Below, piece by piece: positions 6,727 through 16,764 of a stretch of DNA of 64,000 nucleotides (position 1 is its first letter; each line of letters starts with the position of its first letter). This DNA comes from an uncultured Caulobacterales bacterium (lineage in GTDB: Bacteria > Pseudomonadota > Alphaproteobacteria > Caulobacterales > Caulobacteraceae): positions 163,873 to 227,872 of the forward strand of contig CAIOHT010000012.1 in the NCBI GenBank assembly GCA_903858185.1, written 5' to 3'. The translations under genes were made by a program, and so were the position numbers. The notes beneath the pieces were generated by a model. That model searched no databases and had not been told where the DNA came from. It worked only from the letters and a program-made list of their open reading frames with translations.

Positions 6727-6751
6727 GGAACCAGGTGCGGGATCGGGCGTT
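6727..6751 (+). promoter_or_regulatory. EcfG-type promoter for nepR-ecfG-phyK
   Basis: GGAAC (6727-6731), a 16-base spacer and CGTT (6748-6751) match the consensus. The -10 lies 56 bases before the nepR ATG. As with the phyR promoter, the -35 sits in a palindromic stretch, GTTCCGGGAAC (6721-6731). Confidence 0.9.
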
Positions 6752-6807
6752 CAACGGCCCGAGTCACAGTTCCAGAGAGGGGGCGGGCATGTCGCCGCGC
6801 CGATATC

Positions 6808-6993
6808 ATGATCGATCAAAGTCCCATGGATGAACGTCGGAAGGGAACGGCCCCGCTCGACGAGGCGAGGCTGCGGCAACGGGCGATCGGCGTAAAACTG
6901 CGCCAGATGTTCGATGACGTGGTCAACGAGCCCGTGCCCGACGAGTTTCTCGAAATCCTGCGCAAGGCTGATGGCAAGAACGGTGAGGGCTAG
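6808..6993 (+). CDS. nepR: anti-sigma factor NepR
   Basis: The 61-residue cytosolic protein contains the NepR core IGVKLRQMFDDVVNEPVPDEF (about residues 27-47), which wraps around EcfG domains or, after PhyR phosphorylation, around PhyR. A disordered charged N-terminus (DQSPMDERRKG) is typical. It lies immediately upstream of ecfG, with the stop codon adjacent to the ecfG start, so stoichiometry is probably set by coupled translation. It is transcribed from the EcfG promoter at 6727, a built-in negative feedback loop. Confidence 0.96.
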   Translation: MIDQSPMDERRKGTAPLDEARLRQRAIGVKLRQMFDDVVNEPVPDEFLEILRKADGKNGEG

Positions 6994-7605
6994 ATGGGCC
7001 CCTCACCGGACGTCGCGCAGACCCTCCTGGAAGGAACGGCCCGCGACCAGGTGTTCCAGCGCGAGCTAGTCGCCCTCATTCCGCATCTGCGCGCCTTCGC
7101 CAGAACCCTGACCGGCGATGCGACCCAGGCCGACGACCTGGCGCAGGACGCCATGATCAAGGCGTGGGACGCCCGGGCCAGCTTCCAGCTCGGCACCAAC
7201 ATGAAGGCCTGGACCTTCATGATCCTGCGCAACCAGTTCTATTCCGACAAACGCCGGTCGTGGCGCTCGACCCAACTCGACCAGGAAGCCGCCGAGCGCA
7301 CGCTGGTGGCCGTTGACGACCCCGGGGCCCCCCTCGCCCTCGACGAGTTGCGGCTGGCCATGAGCATGCTGCCCTCCGAGCAGCGCGAAGCGCTGATCCT
7401 GGTGGGCGCAGGCGGCTTTGCCTACGAAGAGGCTGCGGACATCTGTGGCTGCGCCGTCGGCACCGTGAAGAGCCGTGTCAGTCGGGCCCGCAAGGCCCTC
7501 CAGGGCATCCTCGAAACCGGAGCCTACGATCGTGACGGCCGTGGGGCCGGCGATGCGATGCGCTCGATCCTCGCCGATGCGGAGCGGTTGAGCGCCGTCC
7601 GGTGA
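6994..7605 (+). CDS. ecfG: ECF sigma factor EcfG (SigT)
   Basis: The 203-residue protein has sigma region 2 (about residues 25-95; DDLAQDAMIKAWDARASF and AWTFMILRNQFYSDKRRS) and sigma region 4 (about 120-175; LPSEQREALILVGAGGFAYEEAA with the helix-turn-helix VGTVKSRVSRARKAL). Its position directly after nepR and before a PhyK-like kinase, divergent from phyR, is the canonical EcfG/SigT locus of Caulobacterales. It should direct polymerase to the GGAAC-N16/17-CGTT promoters scattered through the surrounding 8 kb. The stop overlaps the start of the kinase gene (GTGA). The tail beyond region 4 (about 30 residues) is a little long but not unusual. Confidence 0.96.
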   Translation: MGPSPDVAQTLLEGTARDQVFQRELVALIPHLRAFARTLTGDATQADDLAQDAMIKAWDARASFQLGTNMKAWTFMILRNQFYSDKRRSWRSTQLDQEAAERTLVAVDDPGAPLALDELRLAMSMLPSEQREALILVGAGGFAYEEAADICGCAVGTVKSRVSRARKALQGILETGAYDRDGRGAGDAMRSILADAERLSAVR

Positions 7606-9308
7606 GATTGTTCGACCGGTTGCGGTGGGGGGCCGCGACCACGATCCGGGTCAGGCTGGGCGTCGCCATGGCGCTCGCCCTTGTACCGGTGCTCCTCCTG
7701 GGCGCCGGTCAGTCGGTGCTCGCCTATCAGCGGGAATCCGCTGACCGGCAGGCTGTCCTGCAATCAGCCGCCGAGCGCAGTGCGGCGACGGCCCGCGCCA
7801 GGATGGAGGCCGCCGGTGTCCTGCTCGAGACTCTCGGCCCCGGCGCCATCGGCATGGACTGCTCGCGCCGACTGGCCGACATCCAGAAGCGGCTTCCGGG
7901 CTATGCCAACCTGATCCGCTTTGACGGCATCGGGCGCGTGGCCTGTTCGGCCCAGAGCGTTCCTGCCGACGCCACGCGCCGTGACCGGGACTGGTTCCGC
8001 CGCCTGCGGGCCGGCGAGGCGATGGTCGTGACCCTGACGCCGGGCGCACGATACGCGGCCGAGCCCAGCCTGTTCACGGCGACCGGATCGCGGGACCGGG
8101 TGTCCGGCTTCGGCGTGCTGGCGGCGGTCATTCCCCTGTCCAGCCTGCAGCCGACGCCGGAGGAGAGAACCCTGCCGGCGGGCGCGCAGGTCGCCGTCGT
8201 CGACCGCGGGGGCCGGATCCTGTCGATTACCGATCGCCAGGCCTTCCCCCCGGCGATGAAATCCTGGGTCGACCGCGTCGCCGTCAGGGGCTCCTACCTG
8301 GGTTATGGCCCGGACGGGCGCGGCGTGCGCCGGGTCTACTCGGCCGCGCCGCTGGTCGGTGACAGTCTGTTCGTCGTGCTCTCGGCGCCGTCGGCGGACC
8401 TGTTCTCGAGCGACTGGCTGGATCCGCTGTCCGGCATCGTCTTCCCGCTGGCCGCCTTCATCGTCGCCCTGATGGCGGTCTTCTTCGCGGCGGAGCGGGT
8501 GGTCGGGCGCTGGATCGTCTATCTGCAGCGGATCGCGGCGATCTACGCCCGCGGCCGGTTTTCCGTCCGGCCGCTGCAGGCCGAGCGGGTGCCGCCGGAA
8601 ATCCGCGAGCTGGCGGAGACGCTCGATCATATGGCCGCGACGATCGTCGCGCGCGACGCGGCCCTGCACGAAAACCTGGACCAGAAGGACGCGCTGATGC
8701 GCGAGATCCACCACCGTGTGAAGAACAACCTGCAGGTCATCAGCTCGCTGCTGAGCATGCAGGAGCGCGCGTTGGCAGACCCGGCGGCGCGGGCCGCGAT
8801 GAGCGACACGCGCCAGCGGATCACGGCCCTGGCGCTGATCTACAGGGCCCTCTACCAGGGGCTCGACATCAAGCACGTCGATCTCAAGCCGTTCCTGGAA
8901 GACCTGATCGGCCAGCTGCTGGCGGCGGACGTCGGCGTCGGTTACATCCGCACCGAGGTGCGGGCCGACAGGCTGGCGATCGATCCTGACAAGCTTGCGC
9001 CGCTCGCGCTGTTCGCGGTCGAAGCGGTGACAAACGCACAGAAGCACGCGCTGCAGAACGGCGGCGGGACCCTGACCGTCGATTTCACCCTGCGCGACGG
9101 CCAGGCCGAACTGGCGATCGCGGACGATGGCGGCGGCGGCGCGGCGGCGCCCGTCGAGGCGGCAAGGACCGCCGGTGTCGGCCGCACCCTGATGAACGCC
9201 TTCGCCCGCCAGTTGCGCGGCAGGACGACCCTGGAGCCGAACACGATCGGCGGCCTCACGGCCCGCCTGGTGTTTCCGATGCCCGAAGCGCCCGGCGCAG
9301 GAACCTGA
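7602..9308 (+). CDS. phyK: PhyK-like sensor histidine kinase
   Basis: The 568-residue protein has a first membrane helix (about residues 17-38), a roughly 240-residue periplasmic sensor, a second helix (about 280-303), a HAMP-like linker, a HisKA_2 dimerisation domain with EIHHRVKNNLQVISSLL (phospho-His near 371) and a HATPase domain with AVEAVTNAQKHAL and ADDGGGG. HisKA_2/HWE kinases next to phyR-nepR-ecfG are the direct activators of PhyR; in C. crescentus phyK occupies the same place. The GTG start overlaps the ecfG stop, so it belongs to the nepR operon. The sensed signal cannot be read from the sequence. The last codons contain a promoter for the downstream entericidin gene. Confidence 0.9.
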   Translation: MRLFDRLRWGAATTIRVRLGVAMALALVPVLLLGAGQSVLAYQRESADRQAVLQSAAERSAATARARMEAAGVLLETLGPGAIGMDCSRRLADIQKRLPGYANLIRFDGIGRVACSAQSVPADATRRDRDWFRRLRAGEAMVVTLTPGARYAAEPSLFTATGSRDRVSGFGVLAAVIPLSSLQPTPEERTLPAGAQVAVVDRGGRILSITDRQAFPPAMKSWVDRVAVRGSYLGYGPDGRGVRRVYSAAPLVGDSLFVVLSAPSADLFSSDWLDPLSGIVFPLAAFIVALMAVFFAAERVVGRWIVYLQRIAAIYARGRFSVRPLQAERVPPEIRELAETLDHMAATIVARDAALHENLDQKDALMREIHHRVKNNLQVISSLLSMQERALADPAARAAMSDTRQRITALALIYRALYQGLDIKHVDLKPFLEDLIGQLLAADVGVGYIRTEVRADRLAIDPDKLAPLALFAVEAVTNAQKHALQNGGGTLTVDFTLRDGQAELAIADDGGGGAAAPVEAARTAGVGRTLMNAFARQLRGRTTLEPNTIGGLTARLVFPMPEAPGAGT

Positions 9309-9324
9309 AGGCGCACAAGGCGTT
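9300..9324 (+). promoter_or_regulatory. EcfG-type promoter overlapping the phyK stop codon
   Basis: GGAAC (9300-9304), a 16-base spacer and CGTT (9321-9324) match exactly. The -35 lies in the last codons of the kinase gene. The entericidin ATG is 53 bases after the -10. Confidence 0.8.
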
Positions 9325-9376
9325 GTTTCTTCGTGCAACAACCGCCCCGGTCACCGGGGCCCGAGGAGACTGCGCC

Positions 9377-9511
9377 ATGCGTAAGTTCGTTATTCTGGCC
9401 GTTGCGGCTGTCAGCCTGCTCGCCGCCGCCTGCAACACCATCGAAGGCGCGGGCAAGGACGTTAAGGCCGCCGGCGAAGCGGTCGAGGAAACCGCCAAGG
9501 ACGCGAAGTAG
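9377..9511 (+). CDS. entericidin-like small lipoprotein
   Basis: The 44-residue peptide has a short lipoprotein signal (KFVILAVAAVSLLAAAC) and a mature region of about 25 residues, NTIEGAGKDVKAAGEAVEE, which matches the EcnA/EcnB entericidin pattern: a small amphipathic membrane lipopeptide. Such genes are commonly EcfG-controlled in alphaproteobacteria. GAGGAGAC precedes the ATG. It forms its own unit with the promoter at 9300 and the bidirectional terminator at 9534. Confidence 0.9.
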   Translation: MRKFVILAVAAVSLLAAACNTIEGAGKDVKAAGEAVEETAKDAK

Positions 9512-9533
9512 GCGTCTTCGCGACCCGGACAAA

Positions 9534-9569
9534 GGAAGGGCCCTCGACCTCATGGTCGGAGGCCCTTCC
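9534..9569. terminator. bidirectional hairpin between entericidin and P450 genes
   Basis: A perfect 9-bp stem, GGAAGGGCC (9534-9542) and GGCCCTTCC (9561-9569), lies exactly between two convergent genes and ends two bases before the P450 stop codon. The minus-strand side is followed by TTT. Confidence 0.7.
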
Positions 9570-9571
9570 GT

Positions 9572-10861
9572 TCAGGTCATCCGATACCGGATCGGCAGGG
9601 ACTTGGGTCCGCTGACAAAGCTGGCCAGACTGCGCCGGGGCTGTCCGTTGAACTCCAGCGATTCCAGCCGCGGCAGCAGCTCCTCGAACAGGATCCGCAT
9701 TTCCATCTTGGCCAGGTGCTGGCCGAGGCACAGGTGCGCGCCATAGCCGAACGCCAGATGCTTGTTGGGCGTCCGGTCGACCCGGAAGGCGTCGGGATCG
9801 TCGAACACGGCCTCGTCGCGGTTGCCCGACGGATAGGCCAGCCACAGCCAGTCACCCTTGGCGATCTTGCGGCCGCCGATTTCGGTATCCGCCGTGGCCG
9901 AGCGCATGAAGTGCTTTACCGGCGTGGTCCACCGGATTGCTTCGTCGACCAGACCCGGAATCAGCGAAGGGTCGGCCTTCACCCGGGCGAGTTCCTCCGG
10001 GTACTGACACAGGCCCCAGATCGCGCCCGCCGTCGAGGATGAGGTCGTGTCATGACCCGCCGTGGCGACGATCACGTAGTAGCTCATCGCCTCGAAATCG
10101 TTGATCGGTTCGCCGTCAACCTTGCCGTTGGCGATCACACTGGCGACGTCGTCGCGCGGATGGGCCTTGCGGTCGTCGGTGATCGTCTTGAAATACATGA
10201 AGAAGTCGGCGATCACGCCCTGCAGCGCGGCGAGCGCTTCGGGCCCCTGCATGGTCTCCGCCGAGCTCTTGTTGCGGTTCAGCTCCGGATCCTGTGCGCC
10301 GAAAAGCTCCTGCGTCAGCTTCAGCATGCGCGGCTCGTCCTCGGCCGGTACGCCGAGGATCTCCATGATCACCCGCAGGGGATAGTAGAGGGCGATCTCA
10401 TTGACGAAGTCGCATTCGCCGCCGAGCGAGGCCATATGATCCACATGCTGTCGCGCGATCGTCCGGATGCGGTCCTCCAGCTTGCGGATGTTCTGCGGCA
10501 GGAACCACGACTGGGTCATGATCCGGTACTTGGGGTGGTCCGGTGCGTCCATCTGGACCAGGGTGCGCACCAGATGCGGGCTGCCGCCGGTCATGGCCCG
10601 GACCATCTTGTCGCCTTCGATGGTCGTGAAGGTCGTCGGCATGTCGCCGGAGTGGAACAGGTCGTTCTGCCGGCTGATCTCGAGGATGTCGGCGTGCCGC
10701 GTCACCAGCCAGAAGGGGTAGACGCCCTCAAGCTCCGCCTTGCCCAGGGGATTGTTGGCGCGCAGCCAGCGGAACGCCTCATGGACGCTGTCGTCGGCAT
10801 AGGCCGCCGGGTTGATGGCCTGAAAGGCGATCTCGTCGGGAATGCGCTCGGCGCCGCTCAT
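9572..10861 (-). CDS. cytochrome P450 (copy A)
   Basis: The 429-residue soluble P450 shows the I-helix oxygen-activation motif ATAGHDTTSSS, the K-helix EAIRW and the heme-binding FGYGAHLCLGQHL with the thiolate ligand Cys near residue 378. There is no membrane anchor, so it is a bacterial class enzyme needing a ferredoxin or similar donor. The ATG at 10861 is preceded by AAGGAAA at proper spacing. It is clearly paralogous to the P450 at 62583, sharing FRWLRAN near the N-terminus, TGGSPHLVR, QELFG.DPELNR and the C-terminus PIRYRMT. No reductase or ferredoxin gene is adjacent. The substrate is unknown; steroid, terpene or fatty-acid hydroxylation are family possibilities. Confidence 0.93.
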   Translation of the reverse strand: MSGAERIPDEIAFQAINPAAYADDSVHEAFRWLRANNPLGKAELEGVYPFWLVTRHADILEISRQNDLFHSGDMPTTFTTIEGDKMVRAMTGGSPHLVRTLVQMDAPDHPKYRIMTQSWFLPQNIRKLEDRIRTIARQHVDHMASLGGECDFVNEIALYYPLRVIMEILGVPAEDEPRMLKLTQELFGAQDPELNRNKSSAETMQGPEALAALQGVIADFFMYFKTITDDRKAHPRDDVASVIANGKVDGEPINDFEAMSYYVIVATAGHDTTSSSTAGAIWGLCQYPEELARVKADPSLIPGLVDEAIRWTTPVKHFMRSATADTEIGGRKIAKGDWLWLAYPSGNRDEAVFDDPDAFRVDRTPNKHLAFGYGAHLCLGQHLAKMEMRILFEELLPRLESLEFNGQPRRSLASFVSGPKSLPIRYRMT

Positions 10862-11004
10862 GGTTGTTTCCTTTTTGCCCCGCGGGGAGCATGCCGCCGT
10901 GACGTGACGGAAGCAAAGGGGGCGCGAAGCCGCGATGGCGATGCAGCGTCCGGCCCATGCGACCTCGCGGGGCATCGCGCAGGCCAGCACGGTCTCGGTG
11001 GCCT

Positions 11005-11832
11005 TCAGGCGGCGACGCGGAACGCGGGGTTGCGGGCGTAGAGGCCGTCGCGGCCGCTGATCGGGCGATAGGCGTCCGTCAGGCCAAGCGGGCTTTCGCC
11101 CTGACCCAGCACCAGGAAGCCGTCGGCGGGCAGGGCGCCGGCGAGGCCTTCGAGCACCTTCGGTCGCACCGACTCGTCCATCGCCGACAGAACATTGCGG
11201 CAGAAGATCACGTCGAACCGGCCGACCGTCGACAGGTCGCCGGCCAGATTCAGGCGCCGCCAACGGACCCGCCCGCGGATACGCGGCGACAGCCGCCAGC
11301 TGTCCTCGACCTTCTCGAAATAGTCGACCAACATCCGGATCGGCAGGCCGCGCTGGACCTCGAACTGGTTGTAGATCCCGGCCTGGGCCTTTTCGAGATA
11401 GCGTTCGGAAAGGTCCGAGCCATAGATCTCGACCCGGGCGCCGGGCTCCAGCCCGACGCCGGCCTCGGCGATCATGGCCAGGCTGTAGGCCTCCTGGCCC
11501 GTCGAGCAGCCGGCGCTCCAGATGCGGATGGGTTCAGGACCACGCATCCGCGTCAGGGTCGGCAGGATCTCGTCGCGAAACAGGTTGAACGGCGTCCGGT
11601 CGCGGAAGAAGGCGGTTTCGCTGGCCGTCATCGCTTCGACCAGCGCCCAGATCAGCGGCTCCTCGCGGCGCGCGCGCAGACCGGCGATCAGTTCGCTGAC
11701 CGAGCCGTAGGACTCGCGCCGGGCCAGGGGCCCCAGGCGACTTTCGATCAGATAGGTCTTGGCCGGATCGATGTTCAGGCCCGCCCGCTGGCGGCAGACG
11801 GCCACGATCAGCTTGATGTCGTCCGGGGTCAT
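11005..11832 (-). CDS. cheR: chemotaxis protein methyltransferase CheR
   Basis: The 275-residue protein has the CheR N-terminal helical domain (about residues 5-60) and a SAM-dependent methyltransferase domain: IWSAGCSTGQEAYSLAM for SAM binding, EIYGSDLSERYLEKA and DVIFCRNVL. It would methylate glutamates of chemoreceptors. The ATG at 11832 overlaps the stop of the upstream CheY-like gene (ATGA), so the two are one operon. No cheA, cheB or receptor gene is in the window, so it may act with a chemotaxis array encoded elsewhere. Confidence 0.92.
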   Translation of the reverse strand: MTPDDIKLIVAVCRQRAGLNIDPAKTYLIESRLGPLARRESYGSVSELIAGLRARREEPLIWALVEAMTASETAFFRDRTPFNLFRDEILPTLTRMRGPEPIRIWSAGCSTGQEAYSLAMIAEAGVGLEPGARVEIYGSDLSERYLEKAQAGIYNQFEVQRGLPIRMLVDYFEKVEDSWRLSPRIRGRVRWRRLNLAGDLSTVGRFDVIFCRNVLSAMDESVRPKVLEGLAGALPADGFLVLGQGESPLGLTDAYRPISGRDGLYARNPAFRVAA

Positions 11833-12215
11833 ATCGCGACGGTCTCCCGGGCGGAGATGTCGGCCTCGGCGAACTTGGCCTGGATGATGTCGCCGTCGAA
11901 CGGCTTCATGATGTACTCGCAGGCGCCGGCGGCAAGGGCCTCGCGGATGCGCGCCGGTTCGCTCTCGACGGTGCAGAAGACCACCTTGGGCGCGCCGCCG
12001 CCGGGCTCGGTCCGCAGCTGGCGCAGGAAGTCCAGGCCGTTCATCACCGGCATGTTCCAGTCGAGCAGGATCACGTCGGGCATCGCCGCCCGGCACCAGG
12101 CAAGCGCCTCCAGCCCGTCGGACGCCTCGGCGACCTCGAACCCCAGATCCTCGAGGATCCTGCGGGCGACCTTGCGGATCACCCGGCTATCATCAACCAG
12201 CAGACAGGTTTTCAA
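11829..12215 (-). CDS. CheY-like single-domain response regulator
   Basis: The 128-residue stand-alone receiver domain has CLLVDDSRVIRKVARRIL (acidic pocket), VILLDWNMPVMNG (phospho-Asp near residue 52), VVFCTVES (Thr) and YIMKPFDG (conserved Lys), so all catalytic residues are present. There is no output domain, so it is a diffusible regulator in the CheY/DivK style. It is translationally coupled to cheR downstream (ATGA), which favours a chemotaxis or motility role. The 138 bases between it and the creatininase gene contain one TTAAC element but no full CtrA site. Confidence 0.9.
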   Translation of the reverse strand: MKTCLLVDDSRVIRKVARRILEDLGFEVAEASDGLEALAWCRAAMPDVILLDWNMPVMNGLDFLRQLRTEPGGGAPKVVFCTVESEPARIREALAAGACEYIMKPFDGDIIQAKFAEADISARETVAI

Positions 12216-12353
12216 GGCGCGAGCGCTCCTTCCCCGTCCGATGTTTTGGGGCCGTGTCGGTTAACGGCTGGTGTGAGGACGCAGAAAACGCACGCGATGA
12301 CGTCCACGAAGCTGTGCAGAAGCCCGAGCGCGTCGTTCCGGACGCCGCGAGGG

Positions 12354-13103
12354 CTAGGGCGCGACCTCCGCCCCGAATGCCGCCACATCCTCGATCAGCG
12401 CCTTCGCCGCAAGGGCCACCAGCTCTCCGCCCTTTTCCGGCGTCGCGAGCGCCGGATCGGAGCCCATGCGGCCGTCAGCGTAGCGGGCGCGGAAATCGAG
12501 GGCCTCGCGGATCGGGCCGGTGGGGGCGATCTGCGGGGCGTAGCTCGCGGTCTTGATCGCGTCCGGATAGGCCCACTGTGTCACGGCGATCTCCGAGGGC
12601 GTGGCGTGGCTGCCGTGGCCGACCGGGAACTGGCGATTGGCGAGGCCGTTGACGCCCGACAGGTCCCACCAGTTCTTCAGCTTGCAGGCAAAGCCGCGTG
12701 GCTTTCCGGCGAAGCTGGCCTCGGCGTAGAGCTCGCTGAACGCCGCCTCGATGGTGTGGACGTTGCCGCCGTGGCCATTGAGGAAATAGATTTTCGTGAA
12801 GCCGTGCCCCGCCAGCGACCGGCACCAGTCACCGATCGCCGCCATGAAGGTCGAGGGCCGCAGGCTGATCGTGCCGGGGAAGCCGAGGTGATGCTGCGCC
12901 ATGCCTATGTTGAAGGTCGGGGCGATCAAGAGGTCGTCGCGACCCTTCTGCGCCTCGATGGCGATGATCTCCGGGCACATCCAGTCAGTGCCGAGCAGGC
13001 CGGTCGGGCCATGCTGTTCGTTCGAGCCGATCGGCACGACAACCGTCCTGGACCGTTGAAGGAAGGCCTCGATCTCGGGCCAGGTGGATTTGGCGAGCAA
13101 CAT
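12354..13103 (-). CDS. creatininase family protein (metal-dependent amidohydrolase)
   Basis: The 249-residue protein has the family motif [15 protein letters not shown] with the metal ligands Glu, His and Asp, [11 protein letters not shown] with further ligands, and GSHATPSE. Family members include creatinine amidohydrolase, formamide hydrolases of flavin/riboflavin pathways and the mycofactocin peptidase; the true substrate is unknown. The ATG at 13103 is preferred to an upstream in-frame start because GGGAG sits just before it and the preceding residues (Cys/Arg-rich) look untranslated. It is divergent from acs with an 83-base gap. Confidence 0.88.
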   Translation of the reverse strand: MLLAKSTWPEIEAFLQRSRTVVVPIGSNEQHGPTGLLGTDWMCPEIIAIEAQKGRDDLLIAPTFNIGMAQHHLGFPGTISLRPSTFMAAIGDWCRSLAGHGFTKIYFLNGHGGNVHTIEAAFSELYAEASFAGKPRGFACKLKNWWDLSGVNGLANRQFPVGHGSHATPSEIAVTQWAYPDAIKTASYAPQIAPTGPIREALDFRARYADGRMGSDPALATPEKGGELVALAAKALIEDVAAFGAEVAP

Positions 13104-13186
13104 GGTCAGACTCCCGCAGCGGCATCCTTGCGCCGCCGACCTCCATCCGCATACTCGCGCGCAACAAGAAGACAAGGGAGACGAGC

Positions 13187-15127
<1,941 letters not shown>

Positions 15128-15151
15128 TGCGGCCCTAGGAGCGGACACGCC

Positions 15152-15733
15152 ATGCGCCGGATGCTCCCCGCCCTGCTGCTGCTTCTGGCCGCCGGCCCGG
15201 CCCGGGCCGACTGGACACTGGACGACGCGGCCCTGCGCCAGCTCTCCCGAGGCGCGGTGCATGCCGAGGTGCATCCGGACGGCGGCGGCGTGTCGGGCGT
15301 GGTGTTCGGCGCCGTCGAGATCGACGCGCCGCCGGCCGTCGTCTGGCGGACCATCACCGACTGCGGCCGCGCCGGACGGATGGCGCCCAGCGTCAAGTCG
15401 TGCCGCATCACCACAAGCGATCCGGAGGGGCGCTGGGACGTGCGCGAGATGACCGTCCGCAGCGGGATCATGCCGGCCTTCCGCACCGAGTTTCGCTCCG
15501 ACTTCACGCCGTTGCGGTCGATCCGCTTCCGCTGCACGGCGGGAGACATCCGCACCTGCAGGGGCGAGTGGCGGCTCGAGCCGCTGGCCGGCGGCCGAAC
15601 CCGGGTGCTCTACGAGAACCGCGCCAGCTCGCCCTTCCCGGCGCCCGCAATCGTCGCCCGGGCCGCCATGCGCCTGGACCTCGCCGACGCCCTGCGCGCC
15701 CTGCGCCGGGAAGCGGAGTCGAGAGTCCCCTAG
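15152..15733 (+). CDS. exported SRPBCC (START-like) lipid-binding domain protein
   Basis: The 193-residue protein has a signal peptide (LPALLLLLAAGPARAD, cleavage after about residue 19) and a START/Bet v1-like fold: VEIDAPPAVVWRTITDC at the start of the domain and GRTRVLYENRASSPFPAPAIVARAAMR near the end, a pattern of polyketide cyclase/SRPBCC proteins. Two or three cysteines (TDCGR, SCRIT, RCTAG, TCRGE) could be oxidised in the periplasm. It would bind a hydrophobic ligand, but the ligand is unknown. Its 3' end overlaps by four bases the stop of the convergent hydrolase gene. Confidence 0.8.
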   Translation: MRRMLPALLLLLAAGPARADWTLDDAALRQLSRGAVHAEVHPDGGGVSGVVFGAVEIDAPPAVVWRTITDCGRAGRMAPSVKSCRITTSDPEGRWDVREMTVRSGIMPAFRTEFRSDFTPLRSIRFRCTAGDIRTCRGEWRLEPLAGGRTRVLYENRASSPFPAPAIVARAAMRLDLADALRALRREAESRVP

Positions 15734-16764
15734 CGCGCTGTTGAAGCGCTGGAGGGCGCCGCACCGAGTCGGCTGTTGAAGAAGGCCACGACCTGCCGGT
15801 TGAACGTCTGGTGGAAGGCCCTGCGGTCAAAGCCCTTCGGATCAGCGCAGAGCATCGGCGGCAGGAGCAGTCCGGCAAGCCCGCAGGGCGACAGGAACGA
15901 AAGATGCGCCGCGCCCGGGACCCGACGATAGTCTGGCGGCGTCGGCAGCAGATCGCGAACGCGGTCGGCGTTGGTCGCTGCCGGCGCCGTCACGTCCTGG
16001 TCCCCGATCCACAGCTGGACGGGCGCGGACACCGCCGCCAGGCCCAGGTGGTCGAAGGCGAAGCCGAAGCCGGGTGCCGCGACTACCGCGGCCTTTACGC
16101 GAGGGTCATGGGCCCACCCCTGCGCCGCCGGGCCGGGCTTGATCAGCTTGCAGACCAGTTCCGGTGTCTTTGCACAGTGGGTCGGCACGCGACCCATGTC
16201 CGGCCTCCCGCCGACGACGACCAGCCCTGTCGTCCCCCCGGCCGAGAAGCCGAACAGGCCCAGCCGGCCGGAATCCAGCCGGGACCGGCCCGACCATTCC
16301 CGCAGCAGGAAGTCGTTGACCCGGATGACCTGCCGCGCCCGTCCCTCGATCCATCGGGGCGTTCCCACGTCCGTGTCGTCGCGAAAGTTGTCTCCGGCAT
16401 GCTGGGGCAACGCCACCAGATAGCCGGCCTCTGCCAGGGCGAGCGCGGTGTCGAGATGGCTCAGGGAGGAGCCGCCCGTGCCGTGCGACATGACGACGAC
16501 CGGCAAGTGTTCGCCGGCGAAAACCCCGCCCCTGGCCAGCCGGATCGCACCGGCGCCGGCCAGCATCAGCTGCGGCCTGCTCGAGGTCGGATAGATCAGG
16601 ACCACCGGGATCGGCGGATGGTTCGCGTCTGTGACCATCTCCTGCCGGATGCCCAGTGGCCGGGCGGGCGTTACGGCGGTGGCGAACACCACGCCGGCCA
16701 GGGTCAGGGCGGCAAGCACCGCGAGGCCGGTCAGAAGGCCGGCGATCCTGAGCGCGATCTTCAT
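15730..16764 (-). CDS. exported alpha/beta hydrolase
   Basis: The 344-residue protein begins with a membrane or signal segment (LRIAGLLTGLAVLAALTLAGVVFATA). It then carries an alpha/beta-hydrolase fold: PVVVMSHGTGGS (oxyanion region), the nucleophile elbow LFGFSAGGTTGL (GxSxG) and a late His in GAAHLSFLSP. The pattern resembles platelet-activating-factor acetylhydrolase/dienelactone-hydrolase-like enzymes with broad ester substrates. Its ATG overlaps the stop of the upstream tetR gene (ATGA), so it is the target gene of that regulator. A periplasmic location is inferred from the N-terminus. Confidence 0.85.
   Translation of the reverse strand: MKIALRIAGLLTGLAVLAALTLAGVVFATAVTPARPLGIRQEMVTDANHPPIPVVLIYPTSSRPQLMLAGAGAIRLARGGVFAGEHLPVVVMSHGTGGSSLSHLDTALALAEAGYLVALPQHAGDNFRDDTDVGTPRWIEGRARQVIRVNDFLLREWSGRSRLDSGRLGLFGFSAGGTTGLVVVGGRPDMGRVPTHCAKTPELVCKLIKPGPAAQGWAHDPRVKAAVVAAPGFGFAFDHLGLAAVSAPVQLWIGDQDVTAPAATNADRVRDLLPTPPDYRRVPGAAHLSFLSPCGLAGLLLPPMLCADPKGFDRRAFHQTFNRQVVAFFNSRLGAAPSSASTAR

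Noticed and set aside
12216-12353. CtrA-binding site upstream of the cheY-like gene
   Set aside because: Only one TTAAC element near 12260 is present; the second half-site at seven-base spacing is missing.
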